This document shows positions 1 to 8,626 of a stretch of DNA of 64,000 nucleotides, piece after piece. The stretch lies in contig NZ_LRDB01000023.1 in assembly GCF_001592935.1 (NCBI RefSeq), positions 1 through 64,000 of the forward strand, read 5' to 3'. Each line of letters starts with the position of its first letter. The stretch's first letter is position 1. Source of the stretch: Roseivirga echinicomitans. GTDB taxonomy: Bacteria; Bacteroidota; Bacteroidia; Cytophagales; Cyclobacteriaceae. A model generated the notes under the pieces. It was not told the DNA's origin. It did not search any database and saw only the letters and a program-made list of their open reading frames with translations. A program made the translations under genes and the position numbers.

Positions 1-4
1 AACC

Positions 5-529
5 TCAATTATTAACAACACGTACACGCTTCCATAATGGAACGGAACTACACGCCTCCCCGTACATAATTGACTTTACTACTGGCTGAAGTAAACTCGT
101 TAATTCTACAAAAGCAGACTCAGAGAGGGGGAGGTCACCACATCCTTTGACTACTACGGGACGGTTTTCGAGTTCTTTCAGGTCAATTTGAGAGAGTGCT
201 TCTTTGAAAAGAGCATACTCAAGCACATCAAGCCCTCCAAATACCACCTTGTTCGCATAAGGCTGAAGTCTTGTCGTTAATAGCATATAGGCCCAAGTGG
301 GTACGATTGCATCTTCGGAACAAAACAAAGCAATGTTCTTCCCTTCATATAGAGACCAGTCGTGCTCTTTAACAAAATCTCTAAAATCCATCTCCTTTAA
401 AATCAGGCCTTGATAAAGGTGTTGAGCAATATCATACCTCACTCTATCCCCTTTATGATAGTAATCTTCAAGGTCGATGGTGACTATTGAACTATTCGCA
501 ACGCGATTAACAATTTCTTTTTCTTCCAT
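5..529 (-). CDS. DUF2480 family protein
   Basis: A complete 174-residue acidic soluble protein without signal peptide or membrane segment. I recognise it as DUF2480, a family of unknown function that I know from Bacteroidota. Visible blocks are YDIAQHLYQGLILKE in the N-terminal third and GDLPLSESAFVELT near the C-terminus. Its ATG overlaps the stop codon of tsaB (TAATG), so the two genes are probably translationally coupled; this is a context hint only and does not show a role in tRNA modification. The TGA stop lies at the very edge of the window. Confidence 0.85.
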   Translation of the reverse strand: MEEKEIVNRVANSSIVTIDLEDYYHKGDRVRYDIAQHLYQGLILKEMDFRDFVKEHDWSLYEGKNIALFCSEDAIVPTWAYMLLTTRLQPYANKVVFGGLDVLEYALFKEALSQIDLKELENRPVVVKGCGDLPLSESAFVELTSLLQPVVKSIMYGEACSSVPLWKRVRVVNN

Positions 530-1215
530 TATAAAACCTTTTTAGGTTTGGTCGCGACAAAATCTTTTAAGTAGAATGGCTCGAAGTAAGCCACGTCTTC
601 AAAATCACCTTTGAGAAATGCTTGGTTTGCTAACAGCCCCACACTCCATGCAGAAGGAGTTATGTTATCAATAAAAACCGCATTCGCCTCTCCATTTTTT
701 AAAGCCATGAATTTATCAGCGCCATTTCCGAAGAACAACACTTGTTTTTGATTCAACGTTTCATCAAAAGAGTTTTCTTCTAAGATTTTAGCAGAAGTCT
801 TCTCCAGCTCATTGAGTTCTCCATCATACAAAGCTGTATATACCTCCATCCTCCTCGCGTCAATCATTGGGCAAAGCAAGGCTTGGCTGTGGTTTTGTTG
901 ATTCACTTCATTGGCCATGACCAGCAATGTATTGACAGCGATTAGTGGTTTATCTAAAGCATAACAAAGTCCTTTGGCTGTTGAAACTCCAATTCTTAAT
1001 CCGGTATACGAGCCTGGGCCTTTGGACACCGCTACAGCATCCAACTCCGTCATTTCCATTCCGACTTGCTTCATTATTTGCTCAATGACCACTGTTAACA
1101 AAGTGGAATGGGACTTTTCCAGAAACAATTTCTGACTCGCCAATGAGTTCCCATCAACAGTTAACGCTACTGAACACACAGTTGTGGACGTTTCTATGCT
1201 TAATATTTTCGGCAC
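529..1215 (-). CDS. tsaB: tRNA threonylcarbamoyladenosine biosynthesis protein TsaB
   Basis: 228 residues with the ASKHA-type ATPase fold signatures ILSIETST (residues 4-11) and GPGSYTGLRIG (66-76), diagnostic of TsaB/YeaZ. In the family TsaB is a catalytically inactive paralogue of TsaD and scaffolds the TsaB-TsaD-TsaE complex that transfers threonylcarbamoyl from TC-AMP to A37 of ANN-decoding tRNAs in the cytoplasm. Length matches the usual 220-230 residues. The start is an ATG and the stop overlaps the DUF2480 start. tsaC, tsaD and tsaE are not in this window. Confidence 0.95.
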   Translation of the reverse strand: MPKILSIETSTTVCSVALTVDGNSLASQKLFLEKSHSTLLTVVIEQIMKQVGMEMTELDAVAVSKGPGSYTGLRIGVSTAKGLCYALDKPLIAVNTLLVMANEVNQQNHSQALLCPMIDARRMEVYTALYDGELNELEKTSAKILEENSFDETLNQKQVLFFGNGADKFMALKNGEANAVFIDNITPSAWSVGLLANQAFLKGDFEDVAYFEPFYLKDFVATKPKKVL

Positions 1216-1248
1216 GGATTCTTAAATAAAGTGACTATAAGGTGCTTT

Positions 1249-2064
1249 TCAAGAGAGTAGTTGAATCAACTTATCGATAATTACTACTCCTAAAAACGAC
1301 ACAAAGATATAACTGATGGTTCGATTGGAAAGCTTTCTAGCAATTCTTACTCCATAGGGAGAACCGATCACCACACCCAAAGACAGCACAAGCACCAAAG
1401 GCCAAACCACATAACCAATATTTTGTCCTGTAATATTAGTCGTTGGTTCGGCTAATAGATTAGAAATTGACATTACCATAGAGGTAATGAATATTACACC
1501 AAGGGAGATTGACTTGGCCTTTCTCATACTTTGCTTAAAGCGCAAATTAAGAATGGGGATAATTACCACTCCTCCACCAAGCCCCGAAAGTGCCGATATA
1601 CTTCCAGCCAAAGTACCAACCACCCCAAGTTGCCCTTTTGTGACTTGCTTCTCTTTACTCTTTATATCAGAACTACGGTTGCTCTTAAGTGTACGGAAAA
1701 CCACAAACGACATTAATAGAATAATAACCACATTGAATTTATCGCGCTGATACCAATCAGTTTGAACAACAAACTGCAAAACCAAAAGAGAGATGACTGT
1801 CCCGAAAAATCCGACTATTAAAACCTCTTTCCAGAAGAATTCCTTTTTCACAATTAAAGCCACGTTTCCAGATAGCGCTGCAAACATGGTTCCGACTAAA
1901 GAATTGGCGATAGTAAACTGAACAATCTCAGTGTCTGGGTACCCCATATTCACCAAAACATACGGTAATATGAGAATATACATCACCCCTCCGCCTACTC
2001 CTATAAGACCCGCCAAAAAGCCACCTAGCAATCCCATTAAAAACAGGAGTATAAATTCAATCAT
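1249..2064 (-). CDS. TSUP (TauE/SafE) family permease
   Basis: 271 residues, almost entirely hydrophobic with about eight likely transmembrane segments. It shows the internal duplication typical of TauE/SafE: a Gly-rich loop GLIGVGGGVMYI near residue 20 and a second, GLGGGVVIIP, near residue 160. Family members export or import sulfite, sulfonates or other small organosulfur or carboxylate anions across the inner membrane; the substrate here cannot be read from sequence. It is followed on the same strand by tsaB with a short gap of 33 bp. Confidence 0.88.
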   Translation of the reverse strand: MIEFILLFLMGLLGGFLAGLIGVGGGVMYILILPYVLVNMGYPDTEIVQFTIANSLVGTMFAALSGNVALIVKKEFFWKEVLIVGFFGTVISLLVLQFVVQTDWYQRDKFNVVIILLMSFVVFRTLKSNRSSDIKSKEKQVTKGQLGVVGTLAGSISALSGLGGGVVIIPILNLRFKQSMRKAKSISLGVIFITSMVMSISNLLAEPTTNITGQNIGYVVWPLVLVLSLGVVIGSPYGVRIARKLSNRTISYIFVSFLGVVIIDKLIQLLS

Positions 2065-2099
2065 TCAATGGGAGAATTAAGAGGTGGTATTATCTAAGC

Positions 2100-3776
2100 C
2101 TAGTTTCCTGCTAAGGTTTTCTCATACAAACTTTGGTTCGAAAGTAACTCAAGAGCCTTACTAAGCTCTTGGTCATTTTCAAAAGAAGCGAGAAGGCGAC
2201 CTTCTTCCAAGTAGGTTCTCATCACAAACTCTTCTTTTAGCAATTGCTTGATCTCTGCTTTCGCCTGCTCTATATCATTTGCTCTACTATGAGCAAGTTT
2301 AGCCTCCAAAGCTGAAAGCTCAGTGCTTATATTTTTTAGTCCTCCCGTTTCTTCAGCTACTTCTTTCAGCTTACTGAGCTGAATTTCCAAAGGACTAGAA
2401 TAATCAAATGTTTGACTAACGGCCCAACTTTTAAAGTCATTGAAAATTTGATCTGTTATTTGAAAATCCTTGATGTTAGAAATCGAATCAATTTTGGCAG
2501 CATACTCATTCCCAAACTTAAGCAAGAGGCTTTCGGAAAGAATACCCAAAGTAACTGGAGCATAGTTCTTTTTCGGCACTAAAAAGTCGGGGTCGATTCC
2601 TCCACCATCGTACACTGGTCTCCCATTTTTTGTCTTGAAGAGTGTCTTCAGTGAGTCAGCTACTTTACCTACACTTCCATCTTCATTCCGATGTGTATAA
2701 TCAAGTGCCTGAATACACCTACCACTTGGCGTGTAATATTTGGCAATAGTAACTTTCATTTGAGAGTTATATGAAAGTGGTAATGTCTGCTGAACAAGGC
2801 CTTTACCATAAGATTTTTGACCAATCACTACCCCCCTATCGTAATCTTGCATTACTCCAGCAACAATTTCGGAGGCCGAAGCACTCATACTTGAGGTTAA
2901 AACTACCAATGGAATTTCTTCATCTGTTGATGTATTGAGTGTTTTATAAGTAGCGTTGGTTTCTTCGAGTTTTCCTTTTGTGGTTACTATCAATTCCCCC
3001 TTAGGAACAAATATGTTGGAAATATTTACCGCCTCACTTAGCAGACCTCCTGGGTTTCCTCGCAAGTCTAAGATGATTTTGGTGGCGCCTTGTTTTTTCA
3101 ATTCTCTTAAAGCAGATTTCACTTCTTTAGATGCATCTGGCGTAAAACCTGTCTGTTTTATCAGGCCAACGTCACTACTCACCATTCCAAAATAAGGAAC
3201 GTTAGGTAGATCAATTTTCTCCAGCGCTACAGAGAAACTCAGTTTGCCTACATTTTCGCGAAGCACTTCAATCGCTACTTTCTTCGAAGCTTGTCCTTTG
3301 ATGTATTCACTGGCTCGATCAAACTGGCCTTTTACATCTAAGCCATCAATCGTTATAATTTCATCGCCACGTTTCAGGCCTGCTTTATCTGCAGAAAAGC
3401 CCTTATCTGGCATAACGATCATCACTTTCCCATCCAGCAAAGCTACCTGAGCACCTATACCACCATATTCACCTGTGTTCTCGGTGCGCACATCTTCAAT
3501 TTCGTCTTCAGAATAGTAATTCGTGTAGGGATCTAATTTGGACAACATGCCGTCAATTCCGTTTCTCATGAAAGTATTCGGATTGATGTCATCCACGTAT
3601 TTGGCGTTCACCTCTTTGAACATGGTAGCAAAAATGTCGAGGTTTTTAAGAATCTCGAAATACTTATCATTCTGGGGTGCAGTAAACGACCACAGACCGA
3701 AAACCATGACTACTGAGAGTGCCAGATATCGTTTCTTAAACTTGACCTTTGCCATACATTGTTTGTTGATTTGCAT
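2100..3776 (-). CDS. S41 family C-terminal processing peptidase
   Basis: 558 residues: a single N-terminal membrane anchor (about 17-34), a PDZ domain (about 103-180, with GIGAQVAL and AGLKRGDEIITIDG) and an S41 protease core. The nucleophile is Ser300 in SASASE and the general base Lys325 in SYGKG, 25 residues apart as in the D1-processing protease family. The enzyme should act in the periplasm on C-termini of envelope proteins. The last 140 residues form a charged helical tail typical of Bacteroidota CTPs. An alternative ATG lies 7 codons downstream (3755) and could be the true start. Confidence 0.9.
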   Translation of the reverse strand: MQINKQCMAKVKFKKRYLALSVVMVFGLWSFTAPQNDKYFEILKNLDIFATMFKEVNAKYVDDINPNTFMRNGIDGMLSKLDPYTNYYSEDEIEDVRTENTGEYGGIGAQVALLDGKVMIVMPDKGFSADKAGLKRGDEIITIDGLDVKGQFDRASEYIKGQASKKVAIEVLRENVGKLSFSVALEKIDLPNVPYFGMVSSDVGLIKQTGFTPDASKEVKSALRELKKQGATKIILDLRGNPGGLLSEAVNISNIFVPKGELIVTTKGKLEETNATYKTLNTSTDEEIPLVVLTSSMSASASEIVAGVMQDYDRGVVIGQKSYGKGLVQQTLPLSYNSQMKVTIAKYYTPSGRCIQALDYTHRNEDGSVGKVADSLKTLFKTKNGRPVYDGGGIDPDFLVPKKNYAPVTLGILSESLLLKFGNEYAAKIDSISNIKDFQITDQIFNDFKSWAVSQTFDYSSPLEIQLSKLKEVAEETGGLKNISTELSALEAKLAHSRANDIEQAKAEIKQLLKEEFVMRTYLEEGRLLASFENDQELSKALELLSNQSLYEKTLAGN

Positions 3777-3861
3777 TACAACGGAGGAATGCGACTCTTG
3801 TTTATTCTAATTATTCATTCGGCTGAATGCCTCAATATATGGCTTAGTGACTAGAAAGCAT

Positions 3862-3891
3862 AAAAAAACCCAAGCGAATGGCTAAGGTTTT
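3862..3891 (-). terminator. Rho-independent terminator after the YtxH gene
   Basis: Read on the minus strand, AAAACC-TTAGC / GCTT-GGGTTTT forms a stem closed by a small loop and followed by a T run (3862-3870). It lies 24 bp after the YtxH stop codon and separates that gene from the S41 peptidase. Confidence 0.6.
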
Positions 3892-3914
3892 ATGTGGGTA
3901 TAAATCTTGATCGA

Positions 3915-4211
3915 TTAAGCGTGAAGAGCTTTGCTTGCTTTATCTACGCCATTTTTCGTTTTTTCCGCAGCTGTTTCAAGTGATGAGTTATATTTCCCTT
4001 TTGCTGTTTCCATAGTTTCGCTGTACTTCTCTTTGGCTAGATCCATTTTTTCAGATATAGCTTCATTCGCTGTAGATACTAACTCCTTAGTTCCTTTTGC
4101 GATTTTCTTACGTGTTTTCTTACCACTATCTGGCGCCATCAAAACACCTGTGATAAGTCCTGCTGCTGCTCCTGCTACTACTCCCGTTATTATTTTTGCT
4201 GTATTGTTCAT
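3915..4211 (-). CDS. YtxH domain-containing small membrane protein
   Basis: 98 residues: one N-terminal glycine/alanine-rich membrane segment (ITGVVAGAAAGLITGVLMAP, residues 8-27) and then a Lys/Glu/Ala-rich amphipathic helix (about 30-96). This is the YtxH/general stress layout, where a single-pass anchor carries a long charged helix; function is not established. It has its own terminator downstream and an inverted repeat in its 5' untranslated region (4226-4253). Nothing else in the neighbourhood suggests a partner. Confidence 0.75.
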   Translation of the reverse strand: MNNTAKIITGVVAGAAAGLITGVLMAPDSGKKTRKKIAKGTKELVSTANEAISEKMDLAKEKYSETMETAKGKYNSSLETAAEKTKNGVDKASKALHA

Positions 4212-4225
4212 GTTCTAAAAATTTA

Positions 4226-4253
4226 AGTTAAGTGTAATTGATTTCACTTAACT
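4226..4253. promoter_or_regulatory. Inverted repeat upstream of the YtxH gene
   Basis: AGTTAAGTG (4226-4234) and CACTTAACT (4245-4253) are perfect 9-bp arms separated by 10 bp, 15 bp before the ATG at 4211. It could be an operator or a 5' UTR hairpin. No consensus -7 box is obvious next to it. Confidence 0.4.
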
Positions 4254-4373
4254 ATATAGAGAATAACGTACCAAGACTAGAAAAGCACATTAAAGCCGTC
4301 CAATCACCATATTTCATTAATCAAGAAGAATTAAGTGTGTATATACCTCTACACCACTGGGGAGATTATCAAA

Positions 4374-4751
4374 CTAAATGTCGATTTTAGCAAGTTGAGC
4401 AATCAATTTCTTCATTCTGAAATCGATCATTTTGGAGTCGTGAATTTCCTTGCCTGTATAGACTAGGCCAATCAGTAATGTAGGAGTTGTCTGATCTTCG
4501 GTCTGTAAAAGGAGATGTTTGTTCAAACGATAGGCTTCTTTTACCCTGCGTTTAATCAAGTTCCTATCAACAGCATTCTTGAATCTCCGCTTTGCTACAG
4601 AGACCAAAAATTGATTAACAGGTTTTTCGGGGGAATAAGGTAAGTACATTACCTTAAAGGGGTACAAATAAAAAGAGGAGCCTTTTTCAAAAAGCTCCTG
4701 AATTAGTTTTTTGCTATGCAATCTTTCCTCTTTCGGGAAGTTGTATGTCAA
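4374..4751 (-). CDS. rnpA: Ribonuclease P protein component
   Basis: 125 residues. The RNR motif region NAVDRNLIKRRVKEAYR (about residues 62-78) is diagnostic for RnpA, the protein subunit that helps the catalytic RNA of RNase P cleave 5' leaders of pre-tRNA. It directly follows rpmH on the same strand, the classic rpmH-rnpA order near replication origins. The start is a TTG at 4751; no in-frame ATG exists just upstream and homologues begin with a similar F-P-K-E-E-R-L sequence, so TTG is the best choice. No yidD overlap is seen downstream. Confidence 0.93.
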   Translation of the reverse strand: MTYNFPKEERLHSKKLIQELFEKGSSFYLYPFKVMYLPYSPEKPVNQFLVSVAKRRFKNAVDRNLIKRRVKEAYRLNKHLLLQTEDQTTPTLLIGLVYTGKEIHDSKMIDFRMKKLIAQLAKIDI

Positions 4752-4810
4752 TTGGGTAGTTTCTATGACTTGGAGGTTCTAAATGAACAAAACCTCAACC
4801 TAGGAGAAGA

Positions 4811-4969
4811 TTACTTCTTGCCCTTTTTCTCGTCAGAAACAGTCAGCTTATGTCTGCCTTTAGCTCTTCTACTTGCTAAAACGCGTCTACCATTAGCCGA
4901 TTCCATTCTTGCTCTGAAGCCGTGCTTGTTCTTTCTTTTTCTCTGCGAAGGTTGGAATGTTCTTTTCAT
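4811..4969 (-). CDS. rpmH: 50S ribosomal protein L34
   Basis: 52 residues, too short for many gene callers. The protein starts [18 protein letters not shown] and contains [19 protein letters not shown], the invariant L34 signature, then a slightly extended lysine-rich tail ending in DEKKGKK. L34 is a component of the large ribosomal subunit. The ATG is at 4969 and the TAA at 4811-4813. It is transcribed from the strong promoter at 5009-5039 together with rnpA, whose start lies 59 bp after the stop. Confidence 0.97.
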   Translation of the reverse strand: MKRTFQPSQRKRKNKHGFRARMESANGRRVLASRRAKGRHKLTVSDEKKGKK

Positions 4970-5008
4970 TATATTTTAAATTCTTTTGATCTGTTCCAAA
5001 AAGGAATG

Positions 5009-5039
5009 CAAAGATAGGTAGCTTTTTTTGATTTGCCAA
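5009..5039 (-). promoter_or_regulatory. Bacteroidota sigma-A type promoter of rpmH-rnpA
   Basis: On the minus strand TTGG (5039-5036), 19 bp of spacer, then TATCTTTG (5016-5009). This is a perfect TAnnTTTG -7 box at the canonical distance from a TTG-type -33 box. The predicted start site near 5001 gives a leader of about 32 nt before the rpmH ATG. Confidence 0.8.
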
Positions 5040-5181
5040 CGTCAGTTTTAAATTGTTTGACATTAACGCTAATTCGCTTCACAGGGGGCAAAAGTAGCGA
5101 TTCCATTCTTATTCACACAGCTTTGATAAAGTAAATCTATGTTCAAATTGATATTATATCTAGGTGCTTTATCTTTCGGTC

Positions 5182-6852
5182 ATGCAATATTCAATCTCCT
5201 ACACCAACCCTAATCGGCATATCATTGACATCACACTCAGTCTGAGTGATGTTAATAGTGAAGAACTGAACCTATTCTTACCCTCATGGCGACCTGGGCG
5301 CTACACCATTCAAAACTTCGCGAAGCATATTCTTAACCTGCAAGCTTATGATGAAAATGGTGTTGAGTTAGGCTGCGAGAAAGCAACGAAAGACCAATGG
5401 TGTGTTGCAGCAGGCTCTTCTAAAACGATTGAAGTGAAATACAGCTATTATGCATTTCAGATGGATGCGGGTAATTCATGGCTTGACGATGAGCAACTTT
5501 ACCTGAACTTTATCAATTGCTTGATTTACGCTGAAGGACGATTGAATGAAAAGTGTAAAGTAGAAATTCATGTCCCAACAGATTACCAATTTGCCACGGG
5601 TTTGACTCAAACAGGGGTTCATGAATTTGAGACAGACAGTTTCTATCATTTAGTGGACAGCCCTCTGGTGGCAGCCAAAAAAATTAGAAAAATTGAATAC
5701 CAGATTTCTACGACTACATTCTATTTATGGATAATTGGAGATTTGCCAAGAACCGATAATGAAGTGATTCGAGACTTCCGCAAGTTCACCGAACTTCAAA
5801 TTGAAGTAATGGGTGAATTCCCTTCACCAGACTACCATTTCATTTATCAGTGTTTGCCATATAAGCACTACCATGGAGTTGAGCACTGGAACTCTACCGT
5901 AATTACGATTGGCCCTGCGGAAGAATTAAAAGACCGCCCCCTCTATAAAGAATTTTTGGGCGTGAGCAGCCATGAGCTCTTTCATACATGGAATGTGATT
6001 AGGCTTCGACCTAAAGAAATGACGACTTACAATTTTCAACATGAGAATTACCATGAAACGGGCTTTGTCACTGAAGGCGTGACTACCTACTATGGTGACC
6101 TATTTTTAAAACGAAGTGGCGTTTTCAGTCTCGAAGAATACCTTGGAGAACTGAACAAACTACTGGAAAGACATTACCTCAACGAAGGCAGAAACAACAT
6201 GTCTGTAGCAAGCTCATCTTTCGACTTATGGCTAGACGGTTATGAGAAAGGCGTGCCAGGAAGAAAAGTATCTATATATAATGAAGGTGCTTTATTGGCT
6301 TTGATTTTAGATTTAAAAATTCGATTGCGCTCAGGACACCAAAGGAGTTTGGATGATGTAATGCGCTTGATGTGGCAAAGGTTTGGGAAGAACCAAGTTG
6401 GATACACTTACCAAGATTACCAAAATGTATGTGAGGAAGTATACGAATCCTCTCTTCAGGATTACTTTGAGAATTACGTTTCTGGCACCTCTCCTCTTGA
6501 AAATGAATTGAAGGAATTGTTTCCTCAGTTTGGATTGAGATTCAATGTAAAACCTTCTGAAAAGCTTGGGGAGAAAACCTACGGACTGAAACTCATAGAA
6601 CAAGACGGCCGATATTTCATCGATGCCATTGCGGCAAATTCTCCAGCAGAGCAGGTGCTGAGTTTGAAAGATGAAGTTTTGAATTGCAGTCCCGATCTAT
6701 TCAAAAGTAAAAACGATATAGGGATTGAAGTCAACCGCTTTGGAAGAAAACTGAAGGCTGAACTTAGCCCCAATGGCGGGAATTATTTCTCCATTTATCA
6801 AGTAGAAGAAATCAAAGGTAATAGCGAACTAACGCGATGGCTGGGGGAATAA
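5182..6852 (+). CDS. M61 family (glycyl aminopeptidase-like) metallopeptidase
   Basis: 556 residues from the ATG at 5182; a GTG six codons upstream is possible but less likely. Zinc ligands are visible as H264-E265-L-F-H268 in SSHELFHTW, with Glu298 in FVTEGVTTYY as the third ligand; HGVEHWNS just before is the M61 substrate-binding signature. The N-terminal ~180 residues form the beta domain of the family, and the last ~90 are a degenerate PDZ-like domain. No signal peptide is present, so it is probably cytoplasmic. The family removes N-terminal residues, with a preference for Gly or Ala; substrate here is unknown. Confidence 0.9.
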   Translation: MQYSISYTNPNRHIIDITLSLSDVNSEELNLFLPSWRPGRYTIQNFAKHILNLQAYDENGVELGCEKATKDQWCVAAGSSKTIEVKYSYYAFQMDAGNSWLDDEQLYLNFINCLIYAEGRLNEKCKVEIHVPTDYQFATGLTQTGVHEFETDSFYHLVDSPLVAAKKIRKIEYQISTTTFYLWIIGDLPRTDNEVIRDFRKFTELQIEVMGEFPSPDYHFIYQCLPYKHYHGVEHWNSTVITIGPAEELKDRPLYKEFLGVSSHELFHTWNVIRLRPKEMTTYNFQHENYHETGFVTEGVTTYYGDLFLKRSGVFSLEEYLGELNKLLERHYLNEGRNNMSVASSSFDLWLDGYEKGVPGRKVSIYNEGALLALILDLKIRLRSGHQRSLDDVMRLMWQRFGKNQVGYTYQDYQNVCEEVYESSLQDYFENYVSGTSPLENELKELFPQFGLRFNVKPSEKLGEKTYGLKLIEQDGRYFIDAIAANSPAEQVLSLKDEVLNCSPDLFKSKNDIGIEVNRFGRKLKAELSPNGGNYFSIYQVEEIKGNSELTRWLGE

Positions 6853-6880
6853 GCAAAGCACACCGTTGGTAAAGGATTGA

Positions 6881-6911
6881 TTGCTATGCTTCTGGGTTGA
6901 ATCTATCTTTC
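6881..6911 (+). promoter_or_regulatory. Candidate promoter of the cyanophycinase-like gene
   Basis: TTGC (6881-6884), 19 bp, TATCTTTC (6904-6911; seven of eight matches to TAnnTTTG). The start site would fall near 6919, ten bases before the ATG at 6929. Confidence 0.4.
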
Positions 6912-6928
6912 AGTTATAAAAAATCTCC

Positions 6929-7792
6929 ATGAAAAAAACCTACTCCGCATTACTCTTTAGTTTATTCATTGTAGCGCTTGGGGCTTGCTCCCAAAAGGAA
7001 ACAACTACATCTGAAACCACATACTCTGGTGGAAAACTCTTTATTATTGGTGGTGGTTCAAGGCCTGCTTCCCTTATAAATAGCATGATTGACGAATCTG
7101 GAATTCGTGAAGCTGGTTATGCTTTGGTTTTACCCATGGCTACTACATTACCCGACCGTGCTATAGAATCAGGGAAAAAGCAATTTACAGACAATGGAAT
7201 TTTAGCCGTTGGCGCCATTAACTTTATTGAAGGCGAAACACCTACTAAAGCTCAATTAGATTCAGTTCGGAACGCAAAACTGATTTACATTCCCGGAGGA
7301 AGCCAAAACCGTTTTATGGATGTAGTAGCAGGTACCGAAATTGAAAAAGCCATTTGGGAAAGCTTTAACAAGGGAAACATGATTGCAGGCACCAGTGCTG
7401 GTGCGGCCGTGATGAGCGAAAAAATGATTACGGGTACGCAACTTCTTCGTCCTGACGATAGCGGATTCAAAGTAATAGAGCAGGGAAATACGGATTTGGC
7501 TGATGGGCTCGGCTTTATTAAAAATGCTATTATAGATCAGCACTTTGTAGTACGCAGTCGCTTTAATCGCTTACTCAGCCTGACTATGGAAAACCCGAAT
7601 CTTAAATGTATTGGCATTGATGAATCCACAGCCATTGTGGTTTCGGGAGACAAAGTAAAAGTAGTTGGCTTATCTCAAGTATTGGTTTTTGATGCACAAG
7701 GCAAAGCCCCAAACTTACAAGGCGTAAAGCTGGGCGCAAAGGATATCAATTTGAGCATCTATTTAGACGGAGACGAGTTTAGCCTGAACTAG
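6929..7792 (+). CDS. Cyanophycinase-like S51 peptidase, exported lipoprotein
   Basis: 287 residues. The N-terminus is a lipoprotein signal with lipobox LGAC (Cys20). The peptidase S51 fold is shown by YIPGGSQNRF (about 120-129) and by the nucleophile elbow GTSAGAAVM with Ser156, followed by a conserved-looking DQHFVVRSRF block. Cyanophycinases hydrolyse the beta-aspartyl-arginine polymer cyanophycin; related S51 enzymes are exported dipeptidases or peptidases. Because this protein is lipid-anchored outside the cytoplasm and no cyanophycin synthetase is nearby, an external substrate is more likely than a storage role (inference). Confidence 0.85.
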   Translation: MKKTYSALLFSLFIVALGACSQKETTTSETTYSGGKLFIIGGGSRPASLINSMIDESGIREAGYALVLPMATTLPDRAIESGKKQFTDNGILAVGAINFIEGETPTKAQLDSVRNAKLIYIPGGSQNRFMDVVAGTEIEKAIWESFNKGNMIAGTSAGAAVMSEKMITGTQLLRPDDSGFKVIEQGNTDLADGLGFIKNAIIDQHFVVRSRFNRLLSLTMENPNLKCIGIDESTAIVVSGDKVKVVGLSQVLVFDAQGKAPNLQGVKLGAKDINLSIYLDGDEFSLN

Positions 7793-7863
7793 TTTTCTTA
7801 GGCCCAAACTCTCTTTTTAGCCACTTTGTAAAGCAGACCAAAAATCTATTGTTAGTTTTGGGC

Positions 7864-8481
7864 ATGAGTGCCGACTATTACAAAACCATTTCGAAAACTT
7901 CAGAAGCGCTTTATAAAGAAAAAGGCAGCAAATTCTTGGCCTTTGCTTTTCCCGTTCGGAACGAAGAAGAAGTGAAGGAAAACTTAGAAGCCCTCCGTAA
8001 ACAGTATTACGATGCGCGACACCATTGCTATGCCTATATATATGGTGTAAATGGAGAACATTACCGCGCCAATGACGATGGAGAACCAAACCATTCGGCT
8101 GGAGACCCCATTCTCGGACAAATAAAATCGAAGGAACTTACCAATACCTTGGTTGTAGTCGTTCGTTACTTTGGCGGTACAAAATTGGGGGTTGGTGGCT
8201 TGATCAGCGCTTATAAAATAGCTACTGCCGAAGCACTCGATCTAAATGAAATCATCGAAAAACCCATCACCCAAAGTTTCACCCTTGATTTTCCTTATGA
8301 AGAAATGAACGAGGTGCAACGCTTGGTTAAAGAGCTGGATTTAGAAATCACCAACCAGACCTTTGAAATCGCCTGTAGTATGGAAGTGGACGTACTTTTA
8401 AGCAAGGTTGAAATTTTCGAAAGCAAGGTCAAACTACTTCAAGATCTGAGTCATGACATTAAATTGACCTCAAACAATTAA
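7864..8481 (+). CDS. YigZ/IMPACT family protein (UPF0029)
   Basis: 205 residues from the ATG at 7864 (a TTG lies 15 bp upstream). The N-terminal domain carries the family signature ARHHCYAYIYG...NDDGEP...AGDPIL and then VVVRYFGGTKLGVGGL, diagnostic of the UPF0029 N-terminal domain; a ferredoxin-like C-terminal domain follows. The family includes bacterial YigZ and eukaryotic IMPACT. Bacterial function is unclear, with nucleic-acid or ribosome-related roles proposed. It stands alone after the cyanophycinase-like gene. Confidence 0.88.
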   Translation: MSADYYKTISKTSEALYKEKGSKFLAFAFPVRNEEEVKENLEALRKQYYDARHHCYAYIYGVNGEHYRANDDGEPNHSAGDPILGQIKSKELTNTLVVVVRYFGGTKLGVGGLISAYKIATAEALDLNEIIEKPITQSFTLDFPYEEMNEVQRLVKELDLEITNQTFEIACSMEVDVLLSKVEIFESKVKLLQDLSHDIKLTSNN

Positions 8482-8626
8482 AAACTCCTTCCCTCGATAC
8501 CGCTTACAGCTTTTCGCTAAGCACATTAAAGTCAATCTCTTATATTAAGTTTTAAGTTCGTTTTAAGCCTATTTTTTCATTTGCTTAACTCCGAACGCAA
8601 CAACCTTAGACTTTAAAATTTAGCGA

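Noticed and set aside
1487-1750. Plus-strand frames over the TSUP gene
   Set aside because: Antisense shadows without recognisable protein features.
4980-5160. Possible tRNA or small RNA between rpmH and the M61 gene
   Set aside because: No cloverleaf or CCA-type end; the region is explained by the rpmH promoter.
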